Assembly: GCA_002811675.1 (NCBI GenBank)
Contig: PDIM01000054.1
Coordinates: forward strand, 1-25,013
Direction: 5' to 3'
DNA: 25,013 bases
DNA from: Ichthyosporea sp. XGB-2017a
Lineage: Eukaryota > Opisthokonta > Ichthyosporea
The position numbers and the translations under genes were made by a program. Below, in pieces: positions 1 through 9,425 of this stretch (position 1 is the first letter of the stretch; each line of letters begins with the position of its first letter). The notes under the pieces are model-generated. The model searched no databases. It saw only the letters and a program-made list of their open reading frames with translations, and was not told where the DNA came from.

Positions 1-366
1 CCGAGGCGACAGGAATAAACATAACGTAACGTGTACACTTGTCCAAAACCGACAAAACACACGTGTAACCATTAGCCATCTTCGGCAAACCTTTGACATG
101 ATCAATTTCTATGTCTTGCATGGGAACAAAGTCCGTTTCCCGTAAATGCAACGGTTCCCTTGGTGACGACGAATGATTATGTAAATGACAAACATGGCAT
201 TTGCGAAGAACGCGTTTGACATCATTCTGCATATCAGGCCAAGAACAAATGTTCCTTAACCTTTGAGTAGTTACATAGACTCCGTAGTGTCCAAAACTGT
301 GGGCATATAGAATCCATTCCTTCCAGTTCTCTGTATAGGAAGACTCCAGATAGTACGGATCTATTT
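1..366 (-). mobile_element. Ty3/gypsy-type integrase fragment, open at the left edge
   Basis: The minus strand is open from a TAA near 367 down to base 1, about 120 codons, without a start or stop of its own. It reads as the N-terminal part of a retroviral-type integrase. An HHCC zinc-binding module is visible (HSFGHYG, then WPDM..DV, then CHVCHLH). After it comes the beginning of the RNase-H-fold core, with the first catalytic Asp in DIEIDHVKGLP followed by a hydrophobic strand. In Ty3/gypsy elements this domain inserts cDNA into the host genome. The rest of the core, with the remaining catalytic acids, would lie beyond the window. No reverse transcriptase or RNase H of this element is present upstream; an LTR-like segment abuts it instead, so the element is rearranged. 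Family assignment is confident from the motif spacing; whether the copy is active cannot be told, and probably it is not. Confidence 0.8.
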
Positions 367-617
367 AGTTGGAAAAATAAAACTCAATCTAAGAAGATTA
401 GGCTAACAAGAACTCTATCTCTTTATTGTAGTCTCCCTGGATTTATATTAATAAACAGTTAGACAATTTTAAAAGAGAGAGTAAGACGCTCTCTACTTAG
501 TTATCACAACCACGAGGTCCCTTGATATATTAACCGCAGCATAACAAGGAAATACGCTCCTAAACGACAACTTGTAAAAAAAAACAAAACTAGTCAGCTG
601 ATCGTATGCCCTCCTAC
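367..617 (-). mobile_element. LTR-like segment between the two retroelement fragments
   Basis: Read on the minus strand, this segment starts GTAGGAGGGCATACG at 617 and ends TTTTTCCAAC near 370. It contains a TATAAAT box (447-441) followed 14 bases later by AATAAA (427-422), the order expected for the U3-R part of a compact LTR. It directly abuts the integrase fragment on one side and the LINE relic on the other. A canonical TG...CA pair is not intact (CG at the 5' side). No second copy is in the window, so this is an inference from composition and position; it could also be plain AT-rich spacer. Confidence 0.35.
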
Positions 618-631
618 GTTAGCTTTCAGAA

Positions 632-1260
632 TCATCTTTGAATCCACATATATTGTATTAACCTGGGTGTATACACTGCCGAGTAGATTTTCATAATTGA
701 GCACATGATTAAGGCAATCGGTCGATAGTTTCTAATATCCTCCGGATTCTTCTTTTTGTATATTAGCGTCATAATTGAGGTTCTCCATTTCGAATTCTCT
801 AGTGGTAAATATTTATCCATTTATAAGAAATGCAGGACGTTAAAGATTTTAACCAAAATAGAACAACATTGATCTAATATATACTTTTTAAAAAATTCAT
901 TTGGTATACCATCCCCTCCTGGAGATTTATCGACACTTGGAAGAATTATATTCTTGATGACTATTTCAATTTCTTTAACAGTGATATCTTGCTCCATTAG
1001 TGTCTTTTCATATTCGTTAAGACACATGTTTGAATCATCTTTCATGATCATTTTCATCATATTTTCCATCGCCTCCTCACGAGCTTGTGCCTGTACTCGA
1101 TGATCGTCTAACTAATTATCAACCATAAACAGATGTTCATAAAACAGTAACCCAACATTAGTTATATCTAATTCCGGCCGCTCAGTCTTAATATCCTCAA
1201 AATTCATTCGATACTGCATATATAGTCATGATATACTTCGATTCATCATGAATTCTTCGC
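632..1260 (-). pseudogene. LINE (non-LTR) reverse transcriptase relic
   Basis: One minus-strand frame carries the start of a LINE-type reverse transcriptase domain. The linker before the domain is recognisable, as are the SPGGDGIPNEFFKKY motif (about 918-877) and the WRTSIMTLIYKKKNPEDIRN...YRPIAL motif that follows, equivalent to the LIPK/NYRPIsL block of LINE ORF2. The frame is interrupted by TGA near 1227-1229, TAG at 1112-1114 and TAA at 821-823, and homology fades after about 660. The YADD active-site motif and everything downstream are missing. The copy is therefore dead: truncated and with at least three in-frame stops. Clade (L1/Tx1-like or other) cannot be fixed from so short a stretch. 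Confidence 0.75.
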
Positions 1261-1414
1261 GCCAAATTAAAAAAAAAGGAATAATTATATATTATATTTT
1301 AAAGTTTTTTCAGTACATATTTTTTAATTTGTCATCATATCGATATTATATAAATATCAGTACATCTTATAATAATATTATATAATATATATAATTAATT
1401 AATTAATTAATTAA
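1261..1414. repeat. AT-rich spacer ending in an (AATT)n run
   Basis: Nearly all A/T with short TATAATAT palindromes, ending in a perfect (AATT)n microsatellite at about 1393-1414. The repeat overlaps the TAA stop of the GT2 gene, which reads in from the right. No coding signal is seen. It separates the transposon relics from the first intact gene. Confidence 0.7.
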
Positions 1415-4400
1415 GTATCTGTATTAAGTATCATTCCTTGAAAGGCTTGGCACTTCTCCATGCGTTTCAGAACTTTCGTCTTTGTACGATTGAACGGGTA
1501 ATAATATATCAAATTATAGAACATTCCGAACAAGCGCAGGAATACAATGGTCGGAAGCTTGTATAGTAGCGGAAAGAGTGTCACCACCTCGCACTCAAGA
1601 GGACCTAGATGAGCAAAGTAAAGAACAACCCAATTAAATAGATCAAAGACCAATAATTGAAAAGCCCACGTCAGCAGGATATTGAAAGCGAAGAGATATT
1701 TGTTGTCCACAACAATTAAAAAGTATAGTCCATAGGCAATAGAGAACCAATCGTTTAATATCAAAACTGCGTCATGCAGACAGAGAATTCGAGCCCAGGC
1801 TGTTGCCCAGTACCACGACGTGGGTCCATGGCCACGCCGCGGATCTGCAGGACGTTGTTGAGTATTATAACATCGCTTTTCACATTGAGACCCAAGAGGA
1901 GTTACGAATGACACTGAAGGTGTACATGTACTGCAATTCTCCCAGCTGTCCGAAGCCCTAGACGTTGATGGTGCCGAATATACAACCCGCGGAGCTACGT
2001 CGTCGCTAGTCGTCGACTTGGGTCTAAATTCAACATCATGATCACGAGGGTCTCCGGCGGAAATATAATAATTAGCCTGCAACTCACGATCATCCGGCTG
2101 ACATACTATGTTTGTTATATTTTCTTCGTCCGTCAAGCTGCAGATATAATTACGGTCCATAGGACTAGTCGTCCTGCCACCTTTCCGGCCGTTGAAGTCT
2201 AGTGCAGAGACGCCGCAGCTGTGATTACATTTACTTCCATTTGAGCAACGTTTAACATTTCTTATACTAGTTGAACATTCATTTTCTGTGGCCTCGACTG
2301 CAGCTTCTAGCTGATAATGTGCAGTGGGGGATGATGCTACGTGGCAGGCAGCTTTAAGGTACTTCCATAAGAACCTTTGTCTCGACACATCCCAACCTTT
2401 TGCCCTCTGGCGAAACAAAGAGGGTTCCCCACATTCACAAGACATACACGTCGTCAGACCACATAATGTTGGGCATTTTTTAGCTAATTTACCACTATTA
2501 CCAGCTGCTTTTTGGCACTCCCACGTTGCAGTTTTTCTTTCACCGTGGCCATTAGTCTCACATTGTGCTTCATCAATATTTATACTCTCAAAAGCATCGG
2601 AGTCGATATTAATTGCTCTTGCCGCGTCTAGCTCAACTCCATTGGTACTGACCACATTCACACCATTAAAGCTGCCAGACGTAGCCACTTTCCGCACCTG
2701 ATTGCCAGCGGCCGTAACTGCGTTGGGGACGTCTTCACCATGACGCGTCTCAGGACCAACAGAGCTTTGAGAACCACTTTGCAAATGACAGAACAAAATT
2801 CCGCTTTGGCTTATATAGTGTTCTTCGTCATGACATGTAGCATCAATAGAACTATTCACATCAAGATCGGCCGATGTGAAGGATGTTTGCTTACTCACGC
2901 GCCCAAGATCACCAACACACCTAATTTGATCCTCTGTCAATTCAACTTCAACTTCACCTTCATGTGGTGCTTCAGAGGCAGCACAAGCGTCATGATTTGT
3001 TGGCTGTCGATCATGATCCTTTGAACCACTGAACCATTTCAATAAAAAGTTTGGGAATAAATCGGCTACATGAAACCAGCACACTGGGACATCAGTTGGG
3101 ACAACAATTTCGGAAGACATACACACTCGATAGCCCCCACAGTGATATTTAATTGGGCGATGCACGGGAAATTCTGGTGAAGAAGGTGAAGATGACTGTT
3201 CCTCGGACTGTTCCGTAGCCAAGGACACACCTTGGCTAGATGTACTAGAAAATGTGGAATTAAGATTACTTTGGGTTTCATTCATTGTTACCCGAGAATC
3301 AAATGTTCGTTGGTTTTTGACGATTTCACAGAGATTGTCATCAGTTCTGCAGTTACTACTAATGCTCATGACTGGAGTATTTCTAAAACTTCCGTCTACT
3401 TTATCCTCGAAAGGATCCACAACCCATCGGCGACCCGCAAAGCTGTGCAATAGGAGCCCTTGCTGAAGATCATCACCATGGTGCATTGTATCGTGTCGGA
3501 ACAAAATGTCCACAACACAATCCAAACGCCAAGTGTTACATGCGCCGCTCGCGAAAATAGTTGTGCTCAATAATTTAGTATGTGCAATTTTCACAAAATC
3601 GGAAATTAAATATTCCAAATCCTCCATAGCTGGCAAGGCAAGATCCTTTCTTGATGATCTCAGGGGATAAGCAACGCATTTAATATCATCCGAGGACACA
3701 AATGTGGACGTAATGATATGTTCGCTCCAATTCTCAGGAAGAAGGGTATCATCGTCGAGAAATGTCACATATTTAGGTGCAAACGTACCATTTCTCAAAC
3801 TGCTGCTACTGTTGGTGTCAGAAGCAGAAGGGTCATTGAGCTCCCAGTCACTTGACAAAGTTTCATGACAGTCTTCCGAGTCAGAGCTCATGTACGCCTT
3901 TCGGTATGCATTAAAAGCAGTAGCAAACTGGGCAACAGTTTTCGACCCCTCTGAAATAGTGCAGAACTGTACAAAATCACCACCGTATTCCGGATTGGCA
4001 TTTTCATACTTTTTACTCGCCTCAATACAGCATTGGCGTGTCATTATGACCTCATTCACAGAGCTCCCATTGTCAGCTATATATATTTGCCATGGCTCGG
4101 CGTGACGAAGAATGGCATCAATAGTTTTGCAAAGCCTATCACTACTATTGTGGCATGCTATAATATATATGTGGTCACTTGGAGTGATATACTTCACGCC
4201 ATCACTGGACACTGCGTGAGAATTCCCAGCATTGTATGGCATTGTGTCAGGCTGGCGATGGCTTTGTTCTTGCCCCTCGGCACCGCAATTATTCATTATT
4301 GGATACTTCGCGATGTTCATTGCAGAGCCAACGTGTAGCCTTTGCTGGTCCCGCGCAGTGCGTCCACAAAATGTTTTGGATCTTGAAATCTCATTCTGTT

Positions 4401-5374
4401 TCTGGGAACGATAAGTATATTCCCCAACTCTATTCCCCCAAGATCTATCTATATTATCTATTCCGTCTCGGATTTCACTTCCAATCTCCCCTTCTCCAAC
4501 GCCTTTGATATCATAGTAAGACGCCACCCTCTTTAATTCCCATCCAAGCAACAATGTCTCTCCATAAAAACTCCTGCGACGACGAGGGGCTTTTACACGA
4601 CTTCGCTTACTTTGCGACACAATTTCCCGTTGTCGCCCCACAGGCATACTGCCTTTTCGTTGAGGCGATGCTCTTTTCCCTCCCATTGACCGGGTAAAAT
4701 CGACACCAAAAGTCGCTTCATTCTTTTGCAATTGCAAAGTGTTTTTAAAGGGACATACTTGGTTCCTTCTCCCGATAACCGCTTCATTTCCCCGCGCCAC
4801 AGGATATGGACTGTCACTTCGCCTCCACCTAACAAGGATGATGAAAACCAATAGTATTACGGTATCCCAATTCAAAGAAAAAAAATATACTGCGAAAGAC
4901 ATTTCAAAGCCTTGGTCGCTGCTTGAGTTCGCCTCTATCCACTCAAGCACATTGATAATGACAGAGTTGCGTTCAGAAAATATTGTAGACACCATGACGA
5001 CTCCTACACCAGATGCAAAGCAAATAAGCTGTAAACCTTTCAACGGTGTTGAACTTGAGAGACGAATGCTATTTCGCAAAGACACATGCAAAGAACACAA
5101 AAGGGGATGAACGAAAGAATGCAAAGTGACTAGCGATTAGTACTTCAAGCTTCACAGACCCAAGACACGCTTCCCTTCCATTTTTCAATTCCAATTATTA
5201 CCTTTTACCACTCAATTTTGACAAACAAAATGCAGCCACTTGGATCAATGGCTTTACGATCCCACAGTAAAGCAAATGTAGCAGAATAAAAACTCCAGCA
5301 AAAAATATGGCGTGCGTTCGAAAGGTGAAATCCCCAAACTCAGGGCCCTCTTCAGATTGTAATGAAGAATCCAT
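1411..5374 (-). CDS. Membrane GT2 glycosyltransferase (processive polysaccharide-synthase type), two exons
   Basis: Model: complement(join(1411..5068,5202..5374)), 1276 aa. The start ATG at 5374 has A at -3 and an in-frame TAG four codons upstream. Exon 1 ends AAA-AG before GTAATA; exon 2 begins C-ATT after GAAATAG, restoring the frame. The minus strand has TACTAAT at 5142-5136 as a branch-point candidate. Predicted membrane segments: one in exon 1 (about 22-45), two more near 69-88 and 115-140, and a cluster near 1148-1245. The GT-A core shows ADNGSS with D390, the metal-binding FLDDDTLLP (D496-498), HHGDDLQQG (D590-591) and QRFLW (955-959), equivalent to the QxxRW motif of processive chitin/hyaluronan/cellulose-type synthases but with Leu for Arg. 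Such enzymes polymerise a sugar from a nucleotide sugar and export it. The catalytic region is greatly swollen by Ser/Glu/Asn-rich insertions. The polymer made is unknown. Confidence 0.8.
5069..5201 (-). other. Intron of the GT2 gene
   Basis: On the minus strand: donor AG|GTAATA at 5201, acceptor GAAATAG|C ending at 5069, and a yeast-like TACTAAT branch-point motif at 5142-5136. It is 133 nt. Removing it joins exon 1 (phase 2) to the long downstream frame and yields an uninterrupted 1277-codon reading frame including the stop. An alternative acceptor, GTTTACAG ending about 30 bases further in, would not keep this phase. Confidence 0.7.
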
Positions 5375-6265
5375 TGTAGGTGCCTACCAATGTACGTAAC
5401 GCTCAAACCGCGAGACACACACTTGATTAGTTCCATATACTTCAGAAAACAATGTAACAAAGGGATGAAGAGGAAGCTAGTCGAGTCAATGGCAGCAGAT
5501 TACTGACACGCCAATGGCTGAGATCGCCCTAAGTAGACAGAAGAGAAGGTGCACAAGGAGAAGCCAGGAGAGGAGGAGGGGGAGTGTGAACCAATACAAG
5601 TAACAATAACAACAGTTTCAGAGGCAGAATAGGCAGTGCCATTCACATAGTTGGGAGTTTTAGTAGAGGGCCATCATGCATGGGGTGAAATGGAATACCC
5701 CTCATTCCTTCCCATTCATTCATTAACCACTTGCTAAAGATGACTCGATTAATTTAATATTGGTACACAATTCACACCCCTCCTCCTCCTCCTTTGGAAT
5801 GTGCGCTAAATCAACAGGCACAAGGTCCATCTCCTCCCATGGTTAGGGGGAATCTTCTTCTATGTAATGTATCAGCTGAGACCTGGTCACATTCCTAAAG
5901 GGACTGGACCCCGGGTTAGGTCGAGTCTCATCGTGCCCGATCCATTTGGCACCCTTCTCCATGAGAGCTGCATGCAAATTATTGTTCTTTTGTTTTCTTT
6001 GCGTTCCTTATGTGGGCTCAGACTTATGTTATCTTTGGCTCACACTCATCCCCCCTCCCCCCTCGTTGTTGCCTTCATGCATGCGCACACCCCATGACTT
6101 CTCTTCCGCGGGGCTATCCCATGGTCATTTGCCTTTTGTGGGGCTTTGTGGAATTCTCTTTACCCCATCTCCAGGCTTCGCACATGCACACAGTGCACTT
6201 GACCCATCCATTCTGTGTAGAAGTATCTGCTTCTCTCTTTAAGGGAAAGGAATAAACATTAAATA

Positions 6266-6291
6266 TCTCCCTCTCCCTCTCCCTCTCCCTC
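6266..6291. repeat. (CTCCCT)n microsatellite
   Basis: About four perfect tandem copies of the hexamer CTCCCT, within a generally pyrimidine-rich stretch. It is a simple-sequence repeat with no coding context. Confidence 0.9.
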
Positions 6292-6369
6292 ATCATGAAT
6301 TATCTGGTTCCCTTCTCAAAGACAACCCCAGGACCTCCAGATACGTTTTATAAAGAAGCCAAACAATTG

Positions 6370-6536
6370 TTAAGTGCAAGGCAAAACTACTGAAATTCCG
6401 ATGTCTTTGTTCTTTTCTCCTTTGCCAACCTCCCATTGAACTTGTGCAAGAACCGGGACCATGTTGATTATCCTTTCAGCTTCATTTTCGGAATGAAAGA
6501 ATGGATTTCTGGCTTTCCAACCCACTGCAAAAGGTA
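6370..6536 (-). other. Exon-like open segment with a good 3' splice site
   Basis: On the minus strand a polypyrimidine-type acceptor (ATTACCTTTTGCAG, ending at about 6537) is followed by an open frame of about 55 codons. It begins VGWKARNPFFHSENEAER and ends at a TAA at 6370. Composition is protein-like, with charged and hydrophobic residues mixed. I could not find a convincing upstream exon with a donor, and I recognise no family. It may be the last exon of an unseen gene, a relic, or chance. Confidence 0.2.
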
Positions 6537-6878
6537 ATAGTTGTGTTCTTCTTATTGCTGATGAGATGTTCAATGAGTGTCGCTGCGTAGAATGGTAAGA
6601 AGGTAAATCGTATAAGTCCAGACAACAGACCAAGTAGCCCGGGGTACTAGTGGGCAAATCAGATACGAGTATATATGTTAGATATAAAAACTACTGAAAG
6701 TCTTTTAATTTATATTATGGTCGTTAGCAAGAAGTTGGGATCTGTTCAAGCAACCATCCTAAATTTTATTCAGATCCTTGCTTGTATATATCACTCGGCT
6801 CATCAAATCCCATTCTGGAATACTCTGGAATGAACCTGAATATTTTTTTCGATTAAATCATTGCAAGAAGTACAGCTG

Positions 6879-6926
6879 GGCTCTTTTCTGAATATAAATG
6901 TGCACATCTCAATCCAGAAAAGAGCC
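6879..6926. repeat. Perfect 12-bp inverted repeat (hairpin)
   Basis: GGCTCTTTTCTG at 6879-6890 is exactly complementary to CAGAAAAGAGCC at 6915-6926, with a 24-base loop. It lies in non-coding DNA more than 1.5 kb from any confident gene, on either strand. It could be a structured RNA element, a small palindromic insertion, or a protein-binding site; nothing in the surroundings decides. Confidence 0.75.
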
Positions 6927-8113
6927 TTATTTGCTAGATGTAGTCGCCAGGTCTAAACAAGAATCATAAGACAAACTGGATTAGCATTGCGGTTATACAC
7001 GCAAACAAAAGCATAAAAAAAAGACAAACGAAAAAGAGGTGCAGATTAGGGAGGGTCAGGACTTCTTAGAGATACAGTGTTCACGATGGATCAAAATCCA
7101 TTCCTGCTAATTGTGTGTCATCTTTCCCAATACGCATGCAGAAGAAGACCCCAAATAGAGAGTTAGCATACACCGACTTTAAGTCAGCGACGCTTTCCTT
7201 TCCTTTCTGGGGATCCCTGTCATACCTAAATCCCACATCTCTACCTACAGATTAAGCGAGACAACAATATAATTTAAGTATCATCTACTAACCTTATCAC
7301 TAATCGACCCCAGCTACCATCTAAAGGGTTCAAAAGTATTCTCTTTCTTTATCCTAGCACCAACACATCTCCAATAACGAATCTGCCGGGGACATGGCCT
7401 TGTCATGAATCCCCTATGATAAATCAGTCTGGGGGAGTGGTCGGAACATTGGTCTCCACCAAAGGTTCCCAGCTTCTCTATTATTTATCTACAGTAGTAT
7501 AGTGTTATTGAATTGAATTGGCTCCATGTGCTGCCATGTGGCCATCACCATTCCCTAACTTCCCCTCTCCAGCATGCTAAGGTACCGAGGGTAATTATGT
7601 GCCTTCGTACACATGAGTTCTAGAGTGGAAAGTCCCGTCTCGTCGACTGTTCAAACAAAAGACTTTGTAGTTCCCTCCCAAGCTCTTCACATGTCTCTAA
7701 CTATGGATGCCTCATTTCTGTTTGCCATGATGTGAAGAAGACCTGCTTTCAAGGCGAAGAACAGCAGTGTAATTTTTGAACAAGATATACAGAGAGGCCC
7801 TCGGGTATAAAGTATGAATCACAGTCTGTTCAAGCGGTTTATGTTTTTGCTTCATTCTTTAACTTAAGTCATATTGTATCACATCTTATTGTGTCTCTTT
7901 GGTTCCCTCCCCTTTAGAGCCTCAAGGTTTATTTATCTTTTATCTCACGAGGCAGTCTAAACTGGCGTTCAGCCATGCTATCTACCATTTTTCTCAGACT
8001 TCGCCTCTCTTAAATCCCAGCTCATCTCTCATACTTCGCACATGCTTGTACATGCAAACTGGTATCCGTACACTTTTACCACAGCTATCTGGCGAGGAGG
8101 AGACTATTTGATT

Positions 8114-8260
8114 CTACACACCGTCCGCGAAATGAGGGCAATAGACCGGGTAACCATCATCAGGAAGTTTTGAGCCATAAGGAACTGCATCTCGAAGGAC
8201 GGTTTCATTTAAAAATCTGTTATTCCACTGAAGTTCAAGGTTGAAGGTTGGTTTTTGGCC
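8114..8260 (-). other. Exon-like or relic coding fragment, unknown family
   Basis: The minus strand is open for 48 codons after a TGA at 8263-8261, to a TAG at 8116-8114. The peptide is strikingly protein-like: it contains LELQWNNRF, then LRDAVPYGSKLPDDGYPV, and ends CPHFADGV. There is no ATG. Inside it, CTTGAACTTCAG|TGG (about 8226) would be an acceptable 3' splice site that leaves the frame intact. Upstream sequence has a short ATG frame, but I could not join it in phase. I do not recognise the family. It may be a terminal exon or the remnant of a decayed gene. Confidence 0.25.
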
Positions 8261-9425
8261 TCACCTCAGGGCATCGTGACAGCTAACCTCCAGAAACTCG
8301 CCATCACTTGCCTCTTATACTAGTTTTGCGAATTACGAGGGATACCTATTTTGTACGTACTCGACCCCTTCATAAAATGACAAACGAAATTAGAAACTTC
8401 AAACTTGAGACAGCTTGGAGACAGGGGGGCGGACTTCTGAACCCTTTTGCCTGAACAGTAGCTGTGTCGACAGTCGACCCCATCTCATTTCACTTCTCAT
8501 CTCACAACTGTAGTCAGCTCAGCATCGGACGTTCATCCCTACTAGACGTCCCTTCAGTGCCTTCACTCTGGACTGGAGTCTAGTACTACAGTAGTAGTGG
8601 AGAGTGGAGAGACACTGCTGTGGGTTTCAAAAATATGTAGCGCGCGGCGGGCCGCGGCGGGTGGTCTATACGCACTGCGTACTGGAATCTGTGGACTTTG
8701 ATTGGGGCCTTGATCGGTTATCCAAGGAGCGTGTTTATCGTGGCTTTGGTCGATCAAGAAAGAGGGGGGGAGGAATCCCCACCCCTATCCCATACCCTTG
8801 CCCCTCCCCTAGCCAAGGAGCGGTGCGGGCTACACCAAACCACATATATTATTAATATCCCCCCTCTCTCTCCACTATGACTGACTGACGCTGGATTCAG
8901 ATTACATAGTAGTGGAGGATATAGAGAGTGGACTAGTGCCCCTTCCACTGGATTGATTTTGTGACTGACACTTCTCCCCCCCCCTCCCATCCACCGCCAC
9001 CACCCACCCTCTCTCTTCGTGGGCCTTAAGGGAGCTGCTTCTTTTCACAGAACTGCCATCGCCTTTTTCGGTATTACCCACCGGGTTAAATTTGAGCCAC
9101 TCGATCCACCCTACAAGCACAAATAGCTATTGTGGATTTGCTCGGGAGAGCTGGATAACAAAAAGCAAAACCCCTCGTTTGTTTATCTGCATTTGTATAG
9201 CTTTTTAAAGAACGAATCCTGTTTAATTAGTTGTTGCGAATTGAAAGGACATCCGTATAGTTTGATTTACGTGCCATGTACTGCTAAATTCCTCAATCTT
9301 TACAAGTAGGCAAGACTAGGCTTGGATTAGTCTTGGTTAGAAGACGGGTTTTTGCAGTGGCATATTAGTATATTTATCAACAGTGTATATAGATCTTGTA
9401 TTTCTTGGTGAAGGCAAGTCTGATA

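Larger units (their letters stand above)
5375..9425. other. Long intergenic region without a confident gene
   Basis: About 4 kb between the divergent GT2 and kinase genes, so it holds both promoters. I see CT-rich tracts (5770-6300 and 8860-9010), a hexamer microsatellite, a perfect 12-bp hairpin, and two exon-like fragments described separately. The last 900 bases before the kinase are pyrimidine-rich with no clear TATA box at a usual distance. No tRNA, rRNA or transposon end was recognised. Open frames here are short, mostly lack ATG and have no recognisable domains. Confidence 0.5.

Noticed and set aside
2324-3024. Open frames of 94 to 125 codons on the plus strand
   Set aside because: They are opposite-strand shadows of the GT2 gene, which carries catalytic motifs and covers the whole interval.
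5330-5370. CTGAAGA-type box next to GGGCCC on the minus strand, resembling a hammerhead ribozyme core
   Set aside because: The required GAAA partner is not positioned after a stem, and the stretch is explained as exon 1 of the GT2 gene.
7420-7480. GGGGGAGTGGTCGG followed by AGGTTCCC, a possible tRNA A-box/B-box pair
   Set aside because: The B-box lacks the GTTCRANNC core and no cloverleaf can be drawn.
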